Source: Butyrivibrio fibrisolvens
GTDB lineage: Bacteria; Bacillota; Clostridia; Lachnospirales; Lachnospiraceae
Direction: 5' to 3'
NCBI RefSeq assembly: GCF_037113525.1
Contig: NZ_CP146963.1
Coordinates: forward strand, 1,860,001 to 1,924,000
DNA length: 64,000 nucleotides
The translations under genes and the position numbers were made by a program. Positions 50,563 through 60,491 of this stretch are shown in pieces. The number at the start of each line of letters is the position of its first letter. The stretch's first letter is position 1. Under the pieces are notes generated by a model. That model was not told the DNA's origin. It saw only the letters and a program-made list of their open reading frames with translations, and made no database searches.

Positions 50563-52798
50563 TATAGCATTGTGCCTTGCGATGACAGCAACTGTTTTTT
50601 CCGGATGCGGCAAAAAAGGGTCAAACAAATCGGGATCAAGCAATGAAGCTGATTATGATCATATCTATAGGGAAGAAGAGTTTACTCTGTCTGAAGAGAT
50701 TAAGGCAGATTACCTATATAATATGTACTCATGCGGAGACAGGATAATTGCATATGGTAGTACATATACTGAAGGCGATTACAGTAATTATAATGTTGTC
50801 AGCTTCAAAACAGATGGCTCTGATGTTAAGCAGTTCACTATAAGCGGGGCTCCTGAATCCGGAGAAGGTTCTGTCTATGTTAGTGAGATAAAAGGTGATT
50901 CAGACGGTAATGTCTATGTTCTTCAGGACGTCTATACTTACAGCGATGAAGAAAGTTCAGATATATACTATGTGGATAAATATTCTTCAGAAGGCGAAAA
51001 GCTTTGGGAGACACCTCTTTCTCAAAATGGTGAAAATGCTTATTTTGATGGTCTGTACTATATAGAAGGTAAGGGTGTTCTTGTATATGGCGATGGTCAG
51101 CTCTTTTTGTATTCTGAGGAAGATGGTAAGCAGATAAACAAGTTTGATACAGGACTTGATTATTTTAATGAAATAGTTCCAAAAGATGATAAACTGCTTA
51201 TATCTTTCTGGGAAGATGATTCTTATAAACTTAAAGAGTATAGTCTTACCGATGGCAAAATGGGAGAAGACGTAGAATTCCCCGGAAGTTTTATGAATTA
51301 TCAATATTGCCTCCAGGGTACCACTACAGATCTTTTGCTCCTCGCTAACAGCGGAATCTACACATATAATTATGGCGATTCTGAAGTTACTTATGTATGT
51401 TCCTATATTGATTCTGATATAAATCCTGATAGCGTAAACGGTGTTGTTCAGATTGGAGATGAGGAGTTTATCATTCTTGTTATGGATGATGACGATGATT
51501 CTCCTACATTCAAGAAGATCGTAAAGGTCCCTGCTGATGAAGCTAAGTCTCAGGAAATCATAACACTTGGCTGCTACTGGATGGATTACAATGTAAGAAG
51601 TGCGGTAATCGATTTTAACAAGACTAATACCAAGTACCGTATATCTGTAAAAGATTACTCTATGTATGATACAGATAATGATTATGATGCCGGTGTTACA
51701 AGGCTTAATACAGATATAGTTGGTGGCAATGTTCCTGATATCATACTTTCATCCTATAATATGCCGATGGATTCATACGCTTCCAAAGGTCTTTTCCTGG
51801 ATCTTGATCCACTTATTGAAGCAGACAGTGACATCAATATGGATGATTACCTTACGAATATAATTGATTCTTTCCGTAGAGATGGAAAATTATATTCACT
51901 TGTACCTGGATTCTCAGTTTATACTATAGCTGCAGCTACATCGGATCTTGGTGGCAAGACAAGTTGGACTATTAAAGATATGAAACAGATAGCTGATGCG
52001 AAAGGAATTGCATATAAGGATCTGTTCGGACCGGGATATGCCAGAGATGAAATAATGATGATGGCGGTATATATAAATGCTTCTTCATATATCGACTGGG
52101 ATAATCACAAATGTAGTTTTGATTCAGATGAATTCAAGGAATTCCTTGCTTTCCTTAAAGAGTTCCCTGACGAAGTTGACAGTTCAGTTTATGATACTGA
52201 TTATTCAGATTACTGGAGAAAAGATAAGGCACTTGTAGAACTTATGTACATGAGTTCTTTCTATGAATATAAGTCATCTCTTAGAGGAACATTTGGTGAG
52301 CCGATCACTATGATAGGCTTCCCTACAGATGGAGTATCAGGAAGCGGAATCATCCCGACCAATGAGATTTGCATCAGTGCATCTACAACCAAGCAGGAAG
52401 GATGCTGGGAATTTGTAAAGGGATTCCTTAGTGATGATTATCAGCAAAAACTTGTTGATTATGGCGAGTTCCCTGTAAAGAGAAGTGAGCTTGAAGAACT
52501 TGCTGCTGAATCCATGAAAGCACAGACCTGGGTCAATGAAGACGGCGAAGAGGAAACATATACTGAAACGACTACTATTGGTGGTAAAGATGTTGAAATG
52601 ACTCCTCTTACTCAGGAAGAAGTAGATTATATGATGAGCTATATTGAGTCTTTGACAGAGCATGTAAACTATGATGAAGAGATACTCAATATCATCACTG
52701 AAGAAGCTGCAGCATATTTTAACAACCAAAAATCTGTTGATGAAGTAGCCAAGATCATTCAGAGCAGGATCAGCATCTATGTTAATGAGAATAGCTGA
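50537..52798 (+). CDS. Substrate-binding lipoprotein with N-terminal propeller-like domain
   Basis: 753 aa from the ATG at 50537 (AAAAGGAG upstream), starting inside the previous gene. Lipobox VFSGCG near residue 26. Residues about 60-330 hold repeated beta-rich units resembling a beta-propeller (GNVYVLQDVYTYSDEE, GKGVLVYGDGQLFLYSEEDG). From about 340 a family 1 extracellular solute-binding domain begins (VRSAVIDFNKTNTKYRISVK, GNVPDIILSSY, AAATSDLGGKTSWTIKDMKQ, NEICISASTTKQEGCWEFVKGFL). This fusion is much longer than usual (about 430 aa). It is the last gene of the operon. Confidence 0.82.
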   Translation: MVRSKKLVSIALCLAMTATVFSGCGKKGSNKSGSSNEADYDHIYREEEFTLSEEIKADYLYNMYSCGDRIIAYGSTYTEGDYSNYNVVSFKTDGSDVKQFTISGAPESGEGSVYVSEIKGDSDGNVYVLQDVYTYSDEESSDIYYVDKYSSEGEKLWETPLSQNGENAYFDGLYYIEGKGVLVYGDGQLFLYSEEDGKQINKFDTGLDYFNEIVPKDDKLLISFWEDDSYKLKEYSLTDGKMGEDVEFPGSFMNYQYCLQGTTTDLLLLANSGIYTYNYGDSEVTYVCSYIDSDINPDSVNGVVQIGDEEFIILVMDDDDDSPTFKKIVKVPADEAKSQEIITLGCYWMDYNVRSAVIDFNKTNTKYRISVKDYSMYDTDNDYDAGVTRLNTDIVGGNVPDIILSSYNMPMDSYASKGLFLDLDPLIEADSDINMDDYLTNIIDSFRRDGKLYSLVPGFSVYTIAAATSDLGGKTSWTIKDMKQIADAKGIAYKDLFGPGYARDEIMMMAVYINASSYIDWDNHKCSFDSDEFKEFLAFLKEFPDEVDSSVYDTDYSDYWRKDKALVELMYMSSFYEYKSSLRGTFGEPITMIGFPTDGVSGSGIIPTNEICISASTTKQEGCWEFVKGFLSDDYQQKLVDYGEFPVKRSELEELAAESMKAQTWVNEDGEEETYTETTTIGGKDVEMTPLTQEEVDYMMSYIESLTEHVNYDEEILNIITEEAAAYFNNQKSVDEVAKIIQSRISIYVNENS

Positions 52799-52898
52799 TG
52801 AAGGCACTTTCATCAGAAATGATATTCGAAATTCAGTGATTAAGCTGCTTGTAAAAAGATAAAAGCGGCAAATGTGCCAAAAAACTGTAATACAGAAA

Positions 52899-52949
52899 AA
52901 ACTACTTCTATCACCTGTTTTATAATAAATGTGATAGAAGTAGTTTTTT
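52899..52949 (+). terminator. Terminator of the ABC/adaptor operon
   Basis: AAACTACTTCTATCAC / GTGATAGAAGTAGTTT stem followed by a T6 run. Confidence 0.9.
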
Positions 52950-52965
52950 ATTAATACAATTATTA

Positions 52966-52994
52966 ATGAAAAACGTATTGAATTATTGTATAAT
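52966..52994 (+). promoter_or_regulatory. Promoter of the BMP-binding protein gene
   Basis: TATAAT at 52989-52994 with a weak ATGAAA -35 17 bases upstream. Confidence 0.5.
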
Positions 52995-53061
52995 ATTTTT
53001 GAGTTGTTTTTTAACACTTATATTGAGTCAAGAACTCAAAATTTAGGAAGGAGATCTTATT

Positions 53062-54330
53062 ATGAAAAAGATGAAGAAGATTCTTTCTGTTGCTATGGCA
53101 GCTACTATGACAATGTCACTTGTAGCTTGTGGCGGATCATCATCTGATGACTCTGACAAACAGGAAGAGACAACAAAGGAAGAAACAACAGAGGAAGAAA
53201 CAACAGAGGAAGAAACAGGTGCTGAAGAGACTGGCGAAGAGACAGGCTCAGAAGACAATGGTTCTTCAGAAGCAGTTACAGATATGAAGGTTGCTATGGT
53301 TACTGACTACGGTGATATCACAGATATGTCATTCAACCAGACAACATACGAAGCTTGTAAAGCTTATTGCGATACTAACGGTATCGAATTCTCTTACTTC
53401 AAACCGGCTGATAACTCAACAGATGACCGTGTATCATCAATTGAGCAGGCTATCGACGAAGGCTATAACGTAATCGTTATGCCTGGTTATGCATTCGCAG
53501 AAGCTGTTGTTGAGACAGCAGGAGACAACCCAGATGTTAAATTCGTAGCTCTTGACGTATCACAGTACGATTTCGATACAGCTAACGGCGGCGAAGAGTA
53601 TTCAGAGCCTAACGTATTCTCAGCTATCTATCAGGAAGAGCTTCCTGGATACATGGCTGGTTATGCAGCAGTAAAGCTTGGTTATACAAACCTTGGTTTC
53701 CTTGGCGGTATGGCAGTTCCTGCAGTTATCCGTTATGGTCTTGGTTTCGTTCAGGGCGCTGATGCAGCTGCAGCAGAGCTCGGCGTTGATGTAACAATCA
53801 ACTATGCTTACGGCGGACAGTTCTACGGCGATTCTGATATCACAGCTGTTATGGATACATGGTATCAGGGCGGAACAGAAGTTGTATTTGCTTGCGGTGG
53901 TGGTATCTACACATCAGCAGCAGAGGCAGCTCAGAAGGTTGATGGCAAGGTTATCGGTGTTGACGTTGACCAGCAGGGTACAATCGACGGTTCTTATGGC
54001 GAAGGAATGACAGTTACATCAGCTTGTAAGGGTCTTACAGCTACTGTTAACACACTTCTTGCAGCTATCCAGAACGGTGAGTGGGACAACTACGGCGGAC
54101 AGATCCAGAATCTTGGTCTTGTATCAGCTGATGACCTTTCACTCAACTATGTAAGCCTTGCAGATTCTACACTTTACAACGATGACTTCACAGAAGATGA
54201 TTACAAGCAGCTCGTTGCTGACATGTTCAACGGTGTAGTTTCAGTTAACAACGATTCTTCAAATGCTGATCCTTCATCCCTTGGATGCAAGAACGTTAAG
54301 ATCGGAACATATCAGGAAAGCATTAAATAA
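53062..54330 (+). CDS. BMP-family nucleoside-binding lipoprotein
   Basis: 422 aa with AGGAAGGAG upstream. Lipobox SLVACG near residue 21; a Thr/Glu repeat linker (about 34-65) follows. The BMP/PnrA domain contains KVAMVTDYGDITDMSFNQTT, VIVMPGYAFAEAV, GYMAGYAAVKLGY, LGFLGGMAVPAV and VIGVDVDQQGTIDG. Such proteins capture purine nucleosides for an ATP-driven importer whose other parts are encoded downstream. Codon usage is biased (GAA, CTT, GGT, CAG-rich), as in a highly expressed gene. Confidence 0.94.
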   Translation: MKKMKKILSVAMAATMTMSLVACGGSSSDDSDKQEETTKEETTEEETTEEETGAEETGEETGSEDNGSSEAVTDMKVAMVTDYGDITDMSFNQTTYEACKAYCDTNGIEFSYFKPADNSTDDRVSSIEQAIDEGYNVIVMPGYAFAEAVVETAGDNPDVKFVALDVSQYDFDTANGGEEYSEPNVFSAIYQEELPGYMAGYAAVKLGYTNLGFLGGMAVPAVIRYGLGFVQGADAAAAELGVDVTINYAYGGQFYGDSDITAVMDTWYQGGTEVVFACGGGIYTSAAEAAQKVDGKVIGVDVDQQGTIDGSYGEGMTVTSACKGLTATVNTLLAAIQNGEWDNYGGQIQNLGLVSADDLSLNYVSLADSTLYNDDFTEDDYKQLVADMFNGVVSVNNDSSNADPSSLGCKNVKIGTYQESIK

Positions 54331-54355
54331 TCATTTGCTTTAATCAAAACAAAAT

Positions 54356-54393
54356 AGACTGCGGAAATACTTGAAATTTCCGCAGTCTTTTTA
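54356..54393 (+). terminator. Attenuating terminator after the binding-protein gene
   Basis: AGACTGCGGAAAT / ATTTCCGCAGTCT stem plus T5. It would raise binding-protein expression above the downstream membrane components. Confidence 0.85.
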
Positions 54394-54476
54394 TAAAATG
54401 GCTTTTGACTGTTTGGGAGAATGAATTAATTTAAGTCATTATTTTATTATTCCATGTACAAGATGAGCATGATCAG

Positions 54477-54507
54477 AGCTCGGCAATCAATTATTGATGG
54501 CCGAGCT
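54477..54507 (+). other. Hairpin before the ATPase gene
   Basis: AGCTCGGC / GCCGAGCT with an inner AATCA/TGATT-type pairing; no T-run. Confidence 0.55.
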
Positions 54508-54568
54508 GTGGTCATGAAATAAGACCAGATCGTTTATAAGCGATTAAATAGGAAGAGGAGAATTCAGC

Positions 54569-56107
54569 ATGCAGGATAATTACACTATTGAAATGCTGAA
54601 CATTACGAAAAGGTTCCCCGGAATAGTTGCAAATGATAACATTTCTTTGCAGCTTAAGAAGGGCGAGATCCATGCACTTCTGGGAGAAAACGGTGCAGGA
54701 AAAAGTACTCTGATGAGTGTTCTTTTCGGATTGTATCAGCCTGAAGAAGGTATCATTAAGAAGGATGGTAAGGAAGTAAAGATCAATAATCCTAATGATG
54801 CCAATGATCTTGGCATAGGAATGGTTCATCAGCACTTCAAGCTTGTACAGTGTTTTACTGTACTTGATAATATTATTCTGGGTGTGGAAACTACAAAATA
54901 CGGGATCTTACAGAAAAAAGAGGCCAAAAAGCGCGTATTAGAGCTTTCTGAAAAGTATGGTCTCAAGGTTGATCCTGATGCTCTTATTCAGGATATCACT
55001 GTTGGTATGCAGCAAAGAACAGAGATCCTTAAAATGCTCTATCGTGATAACGATATCCTTATCTTTGATGAGCCGACAGCTGTTCTTACACCTTCTGAGA
55101 TCGATGAACTTATGCAGATCATGAAGAACCTTGCTAAGGAAGGCAAGTCAATTCTTTTCATATCTCATAAGCTTAATGAGATCATGTCAGTTGCTGACAG
55201 ATGTTCAGTACTTAGACGTGGTAAATATATCGGAACAGTTGATATCAAGGACACTACCAAGGAAGAGCTTAGTAAGATGATGGTAGGTCGTGATGTACAG
55301 CTTGTTGTATCCAAAGAGGATGCAAAGCCTACAGACGTAGTTCTTGATGTTCAGAATCTTGTTGTTCCATCAAGTCACCATCACAAGAACGCAGTTAATA
55401 ACGTATCCTTCAAGGTAAGAAAAGGCGAGATCGTATGTATCGCAGGTATTGACGGTAACGGTCAGTCTGAGCTTGTATACGGTATCACAGGTATAACCAA
55501 GACTACAGGCGGAACAATCAACCTTGATGGTAAGGATATCTCCAAGATGAGCATCCGTGAGAGAAATACATCAGGACTTAGTCATATTCCTGAAGACCGT
55601 CAGAGACATGGCCTTGTACTTGACTATTCTCTTGCCTATAACATGGTGCTTCAGAGATACTTTGAGCCTGAATTCAGATCAAAGCTTGGATTCCTTAAGA
55701 AAAAGAATATAAGAAATTATGCCAACAGACTTATTGACCAGTTCGACGTTCGTTCAGGTCAGGGTGCTGCTACTATCACAAGAAGTATGTCAGGTGGTAA
55801 CCAGCAGAAGGCTATCATCGCGCGTGAGATGGACAGAGAGCATGACCTTCTCATAGCAGTTCAGCCAACCCGTGGTCTTGACGTTGGTGCTATTGAGTAT
55901 ATTCACAGCCAGCTCATCAAAGAGCGTGATGCAGGTAAGGCTATTCTTCTTGTTTCTCTTGAACTTGAAGAAGTACTTAGTGTGTCAGATAGAATTTTAG
56001 TTATGTATGAAGGCGAGATCGTAGGTGAGCTTGACCCTAAGACTACAACAAGAGAAGAAATCGGTATGTACATGTCAGGAGCAAGAAGAGAGGAGGTTAA
56101 AGCATGA
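54569..56107 (+). CDS. Nucleoside ABC transporter ATP-binding protein
   Basis: 512 aa with two ABC domains. Domain 1: Walker A LLGENGAGKST, signature position ITVGMQQRTEIL (the usual LSGGQ replaced, as in this family) and Walker B ILIFDEPTAVL. Domain 2: degenerate Walker A AGIDGNGQSELV, signature SMSGGNQQKAI, and DLLIAVQPTRGLDVG with Gln in place of catalytic Glu. AGAGGAG precedes the start. This matches the NupA/YufO group. It overlaps the next gene (ATGA). Confidence 0.95.
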   Translation: MQDNYTIEMLNITKRFPGIVANDNISLQLKKGEIHALLGENGAGKSTLMSVLFGLYQPEEGIIKKDGKEVKINNPNDANDLGIGMVHQHFKLVQCFTVLDNIILGVETTKYGILQKKEAKKRVLELSEKYGLKVDPDALIQDITVGMQQRTEILKMLYRDNDILIFDEPTAVLTPSEIDELMQIMKNLAKEGKSILFISHKLNEIMSVADRCSVLRRGKYIGTVDIKDTTKEELSKMMVGRDVQLVVSKEDAKPTDVVLDVQNLVVPSSHHHKNAVNNVSFKVRKGEIVCIAGIDGNGQSELVYGITGITKTTGGTINLDGKDISKMSIRERNTSGLSHIPEDRQRHGLVLDYSLAYNMVLQRYFEPEFRSKLGFLKKKNIRNYANRLIDQFDVRSGQGAATITRSMSGGNQQKAIIAREMDREHDLLIAVQPTRGLDVGAIEYIHSQLIKERDAGKAILLVSLELEEVLSVSDRILVMYEGEIVGELDPKTTTREEIGMYMSGARREEVKA

Positions 56108-57261
56108 ATACTAAAAAGAATATCTTAAAATCAAATGCTTTCCAGACAATCCTTTCGTCACTTCTGTGTATTTTGTTTGGTGTCATCATATGTTATATAG
56201 TACTTCTTTGTATCAATCCTGCAGGCGCTAATGAAGCTATGACTACAATTCTTCAGAACTTCCTTGCAGCGTCTAAGGCTAATCTTCGTCTTAAGAATTT
56301 CGGAAGTACACTTGTTAAGACAGCGCCACTTATCATGTGCGGTCTTTCAATCCAGTTCTGCTATAAAACAGGTCTTTTCAATATCGGAGCAGCAGGACAG
56401 TATGCAGTTGGAGCAGGTATCAGCCTTTATGCTGCACTTGCATGGAACCTTCCATGGTTTGTATGTCTCCTTCTTGCAACTTTAGTTGGTGCGCTCTGGG
56501 GAGCTATTGTAGGTCTTCTTAAGGCATACAGAAACGTTAACGAAGTTATCTCCGGTATCATGCTTAACTGGATAGGTCTTTATCTTGTTAACATGCTTAC
56601 AGGTAATGTTAAAGAGTCAACAAGCCCATATACAATTCCGATCAAGTCTGTAAGTAAGCAGTCACTTCTTCCCAGCCTTGGTCTTGAGAACCTCTTTGGT
56701 GGTAATAAGTATGTAGGAATAGCTATTCCTCTTGCTATAATCATCGCTATCGTGATCTACATCATCCAGCAGAATACAACTCTTGGATATGTACTTATTG
56801 CTACAGGTTACAACAAGGATGCAGCCAAGTATGCAGGTATGAAGGGAAGCAAGAATATCATCTTAACTCTTATAATAGGCGGAGCTCTTGCCGGAATGGG
56901 CGCAGGTATGTACTATCTGACAGGTATGGAGCAGTGGACTACTACAAGTTCAAGTGTTCCGGACATGGGATTTAACGGTATTGCAGCTACATTCCTTGGC
57001 GGTCTTAACCCTATAGGAACTGTATTTGCAGCATATTTCATCGAGCATATCACACTTGGAGGATCTAAGATCAATCTTAACGTATATCCTTCTCAGATTG
57101 CTGATCTTATGTCAGCTATCATCATCTACCTTTGCGGATTTACTCTTTTCTTTAAGTATTGCATCAATACTTACCTTCGTAACAAGGAAGAGAGAGCTGC
57201 CAAGGCTACAGTAGAAATTACAAAAGATGATAAAACTAAGGAAGGAGGCGAAGGTAAATGA
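56104..57261 (+). CDS. Nucleoside ABC transporter permease, first subunit
   Basis: 385 aa, about ten hydrophobic segments; FNIGAAGQYAVGAGISL and NEVISGIMLNWIGLYLVN are the conserved BPD_transp_2 blocks. Overlaps the ATPase gene by 4 bases and the next permease by 4. Length and order are normal (NupB-like). Confidence 0.94.
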   Translation: MNTKKNILKSNAFQTILSSLLCILFGVIICYIVLLCINPAGANEAMTTILQNFLAASKANLRLKNFGSTLVKTAPLIMCGLSIQFCYKTGLFNIGAAGQYAVGAGISLYAALAWNLPWFVCLLLATLVGALWGAIVGLLKAYRNVNEVISGIMLNWIGLYLVNMLTGNVKESTSPYTIPIKSVSKQSLLPSLGLENLFGGNKYVGIAIPLAIIIAIVIYIIQQNTTLGYVLIATGYNKDAAKYAGMKGSKNIILTLIIGGALAGMGAGMYYLTGMEQWTTTSSSVPDMGFNGIAATFLGGLNPIGTVFAAYFIEHITLGGSKINLNVYPSQIADLMSAIIIYLCGFTLFFKYCINTYLRNKEERAAKATVEITKDDKTKEGGEGK

Positions 57262-58445
57262 TACCTCTGATTCAATACACACTTCTGTTCGCATCAGTTC
57301 TTACGCTTGTAGCACTTGGAGGCTGTTATGCAGAGCACTCCGGTGTTATCAACCTTGGACTTGAAGGAATAATGGTTATGGGAGCCTTCGGCGGCGCCCT
57401 TGCTCTTAAGAGTTTTAATGTATCTTATGCAAATGGCTCTGTTCCTGCTATAGTTGTAGTACTTGCAGCAGTTATCTGCTCTATGCTTTCAGGTATGATC
57501 TACTCATGTCTTCTTGGTATAGCCTGCATCAATTTTAAGGCTGACCAGACACTTGTAGGTACCGCTCTTAACATGCTTGCAACAGCTGTTGCAACTATCA
57601 TTGCCAAGACTATGAACACAATCGCTGATCCTGATAACGTATCAGCTACGATCTCTTATGTTAATGCCAAGAAAGCACTTCTTGTTTACTTTGGTAGGTC
57701 TGAGTTCAAATTGTTTTTGGTTATTGCTATCGCTCTTATTATTGCTTGGTTTCTTCTTTATATGAGAAAATTTGGCTTTTTTCTTATATCCCGCAGAAAG
57801 CACCATGAGGCTACTGAAGGCGTAGGTAACATATTTAATCGTATAAGATGGTTTGTGGTACTGATCTGTTTGTTCGGTATGTTAGGTGGACTTCACCGTA
57901 TCGTATATAACACAGACAGTGAGTTGAAGTTTGAGTTCAACTGGTTCATTGCTATTGCAGTTATTGCTCTTATCATTGCTTATGTTCTTCTTTATAAGAC
58001 AAGATTTGGTCTTCGTCTTATGGCCTGCGGTGAGCACCCTCAGGCTGCTGATAGTGTTGGTATCAGCGTTAACCGTATGAGATGGTCAGGCGTACTTATA
58101 TCCGGTATGTTCGGCGGTATTGGCGGCATCGTATATATCACAGCCGGTGTTAGTGAGTGGAAGTTCGAGTACGGCGTTGCCGGATTTGGCTTTTTGTCAC
58201 TTGCAGTTATGATCTTTGGTCAGTGGAAACCTCACATGATTGCTCTTTCAGCTATACTGTTTGGTTTCTTCAGAGCATTTTCAAACGTTTATACAGGTTT
58301 TGCATTCTTCAAACAGCTTAACCTTCCAAGTACTTTCTACAACATGTTGCCATACATCATCTCTCTTATAGTTCTTGCATTTACATCCATGAACTCAAGA
58401 GCACCTAAGGCAGAGGGTATTCCGTACGATAAGAGTGCCCGCTAA
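57258..58445 (+). CDS. Nucleoside ABC transporter permease, second subunit, with internal duplication
   Basis: 395 aa; the NupC-type family is near 310-320. Conserved blocks HSGVINLGLEGIMVMGAFGG and DQTLVGTALNMLATAV are normal. Residues 150-226 (57705-57935) and 227-304 (57936-58169) align along their whole length: FKLFLVIAIALIIAWFLLY against FNWFIAIAVIALIIAYVLLY, NRIRWF against NRMRWS, and GGLHRIVY against GGIGGIVY. The second copy keeps the family motif CGEHPQAADSVGI. The first has RRKHHEATEGVGN. The duplication adds about two helices. Confidence 0.9.
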   Translation: MIPLIQYTLLFASVLTLVALGGCYAEHSGVINLGLEGIMVMGAFGGALALKSFNVSYANGSVPAIVVVLAAVICSMLSGMIYSCLLGIACINFKADQTLVGTALNMLATAVATIIAKTMNTIADPDNVSATISYVNAKKALLVYFGRSEFKLFLVIAIALIIAWFLLYMRKFGFFLISRRKHHEATEGVGNIFNRIRWFVVLICLFGMLGGLHRIVYNTDSELKFEFNWFIAIAVIALIIAYVLLYKTRFGLRLMACGEHPQAADSVGISVNRMRWSGVLISGMFGGIGGIVYITAGVSEWKFEYGVAGFGFLSLAVMIFGQWKPHMIALSAILFGFFRAFSNVYTGFAFFKQLNLPSTFYNMLPYIISLIVLAFTSMNSRAPKAEGIPYDKSAR

Positions 58446-58491
58446 AAATAGATAATCCAGAAGTATAAACTCAAGAATACATAAAATAAGC

Positions 58492-58538
58492 TGACTATAG
58501 TTTGAAATTTTAAGATTATAGATTTCAAACTATAGTCA
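58492..58538 (+). other. Perfect 17-bp hairpin after the nucleoside importer
   Basis: TGACTATAGTTTGAAAT / ATTTCAAACTATAGTCA with a 13-base loop; no T-run, but long enough to protect or stop transcripts between the importer and the methyltransferase gene. Confidence 0.7.
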
Positions 58539-58568
58539 ATTACTATATTTACGACAACCAGGTTTAAT

Positions 58569-60407
58569 ATGAAAATAGAAAACTATCTTAAAAATAAAAC
58601 ACTTCTGGCAGACGGAGCGTTCGGCACATACTTTGCACAAAAGTATGGTTCGGGCGCTCTTCCCGAAAATGCCAATATTACTGATCCTAATAAGGTTATA
58701 GATATTCACAGCGATTATATTAAGGCTGGAGCTAACCTTATAAGGACTAATACTTTTGCCTGCAATACGCTAAACCTTGGCGAAGATATGAATAAGCTTT
58801 CTGAATGTATAATTGCAGGCTGCAGACTTGCATTTATGGCTTCTTCGCTTTTTTCTAATGTATCAGATTCAAATGCTGTTTCTTCGAATCCTGATGGAGA
58901 AGAGAAAAGACAGATCTTTGTTGCGGGTGATATAGGTCCTATTCCTTTTGTACCTGGGCAGGACGATGAGAAGATTTCTGATGAATATCTTTTTATGGTC
59001 AAGACTATGTATGATAGCGGGATCAAGATCTTCCTGTTTGAGACCTTTGCAGGAATAGACAATATCCAAAAATCTCTTAACTGGCTCAAAGCTAAAAAAG
59101 AAGACGAGCCGGATCTGTTCGTATGGGTACAGCTATGTTCTAATCAGCATGGTTATACCAACGAAGGAATTCACGTAAGAAATATAATTAAAGAACTATC
59201 CTCTAAAAAGCTTGTGGATGCAGCGGGACTTAACTGCGGTATAGGACCTGCTTCCATGAGGAATATTCTTGATGAGATAGACTTTACAGGAATCAGGTAC
59301 GTATCGGCATTCCCAAATGCAAGCTTCCCGCAGGGTATGCTTTCAAGACCGATATTTAGTGGGAATGAGAAGTATTTTGCATCCAAGATGGAAGAGATAC
59401 TCACGCTTGGAGCTGACATCGTAGGCGGATGCTGCGGAACGAATCCTAAGTATACAGAGGAAGTTGCCAGGATTGATCTTGCTACTAAAAAGCCTCACGC
59501 ATTCAAAGGTGAAGCAGATGCTGAGATCAAGGTTCGTGAGAAGAATTCAGCTTTCTGGGAGGGTTCTACAGATAAGAAGCTTATAGCAATTGAACTTGCA
59601 CCTCCGTTTGGTGCAGATGACAAAAAGCTCATGGACAGTGCTAATGCACTTACCAAGTACAATGTAGATGCTATTACACTTCCTGATTCTCCTTCGGGAA
59701 GAACCAGAGCGGATTCAATCCTTGCAGGCCTTAAAGTTAGTACTGAGACTGGAATATCTGCAATCCCTCATATATGTTGCCGTGACAGAAATGTTATAAG
59801 CCTTCGAAGCGGACTTCTTGGCGCCTATATGAATGGTATAAGAAATATACTTGCGATAACAGGCGACCCTGTTCCGACTCTTATGAGACAGGAAGCAAGA
59901 AGCGTATTTAACTTTGATTCTGTTGGACTTATGAAAGTAATCGCTGAGCTTAACAGAGAAGAGTTCTACAAAGATCCTATTACTTATGGAGGAGCATTAT
60001 CCTATAACAGACCCAATACTGAAGTTGAACTGTCCAGGATGATCAAGAAGATCGAGGCTGGTGCTTCCTTCTTCCTCACACAGCCTGTATTTTCAGATAG
60101 TGATATTGAAAAGCTTGCATTCTTTAAAGAGAAGATGAAAGAGGTTGATCCTGACGTTAAGCTTTTCTGCGGACTTATGCCTCTTGTAAGCTACAAGAAT
60201 GCACAGTTCATTCAGAACGAAATGTCCGGAATCAATGTTCCGGAAGAAGTTATTCAGAGATATAAGCCTGACATGAGCCGGGAAGAGGGCGAGATGGTCG
60301 GCGTATCGGTGGTTCGCGATGTTATCGCTAAGACTAGTGATTTTAGCGATGGATATTACTTCTCGATTCCATTCAATAGAGTTTATTTGTTAGATAAGAT
60401 ACTGTAA
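58569..60407 (+). CDS. Homocysteine S-methyltransferase / methylenetetrahydrofolate reductase fusion
   Basis: 612 aa. Residues 1 to about 305 form a homocysteine methyltransferase domain (LLADGAFGTYFAQ, NLIRTNTFACN, GLNCGIGP, VGGCCGTNPKYTEEV, the last giving two zinc Cys). The rest is MetF-like: KLIAIELAPPFGAD, IPHICCRDRN, NILAITGDPVP, GASFFLTQPVFSD and FCGLMPLVSY. The fusion is known in Firmicutes (YitJ type), linking the folate one-carbon pool to methionine synthesis. The ribosome site is weak. Confidence 0.94.
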   Translation: MKIENYLKNKTLLADGAFGTYFAQKYGSGALPENANITDPNKVIDIHSDYIKAGANLIRTNTFACNTLNLGEDMNKLSECIIAGCRLAFMASSLFSNVSDSNAVSSNPDGEEKRQIFVAGDIGPIPFVPGQDDEKISDEYLFMVKTMYDSGIKIFLFETFAGIDNIQKSLNWLKAKKEDEPDLFVWVQLCSNQHGYTNEGIHVRNIIKELSSKKLVDAAGLNCGIGPASMRNILDEIDFTGIRYVSAFPNASFPQGMLSRPIFSGNEKYFASKMEEILTLGADIVGGCCGTNPKYTEEVARIDLATKKPHAFKGEADAEIKVREKNSAFWEGSTDKKLIAIELAPPFGADDKKLMDSANALTKYNVDAITLPDSPSGRTRADSILAGLKVSTETGISAIPHICCRDRNVISLRSGLLGAYMNGIRNILAITGDPVPTLMRQEARSVFNFDSVGLMKVIAELNREEFYKDPITYGGALSYNRPNTEVELSRMIKKIEAGASFFLTQPVFSDSDIEKLAFFKEKMKEVDPDVKLFCGLMPLVSYKNAQFIQNEMSGINVPEEVIQRYKPDMSREEGEMVGVSVVRDVIAKTSDFSDGYYFSIPFNRVYLLDKIL

Positions 60408-60408
60408 C

Positions 60409-60449
60409 AAAAACTTCGTACATATATATTATATGTACGAAGTTTTTTG
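60409..60449. terminator. Bidirectional terminator between convergent genes
   Basis: AAAAACTTCGTACATAT / ATATGTACGAAGTTTTT, T-run on the right and A-run on the left, so it serves both the methyltransferase and the AraC gene. Confidence 0.9.
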
Positions 60450-60491
60450 AATCCTAGATAATTAAAATCATTGCTTGTACGAGAATGATGA

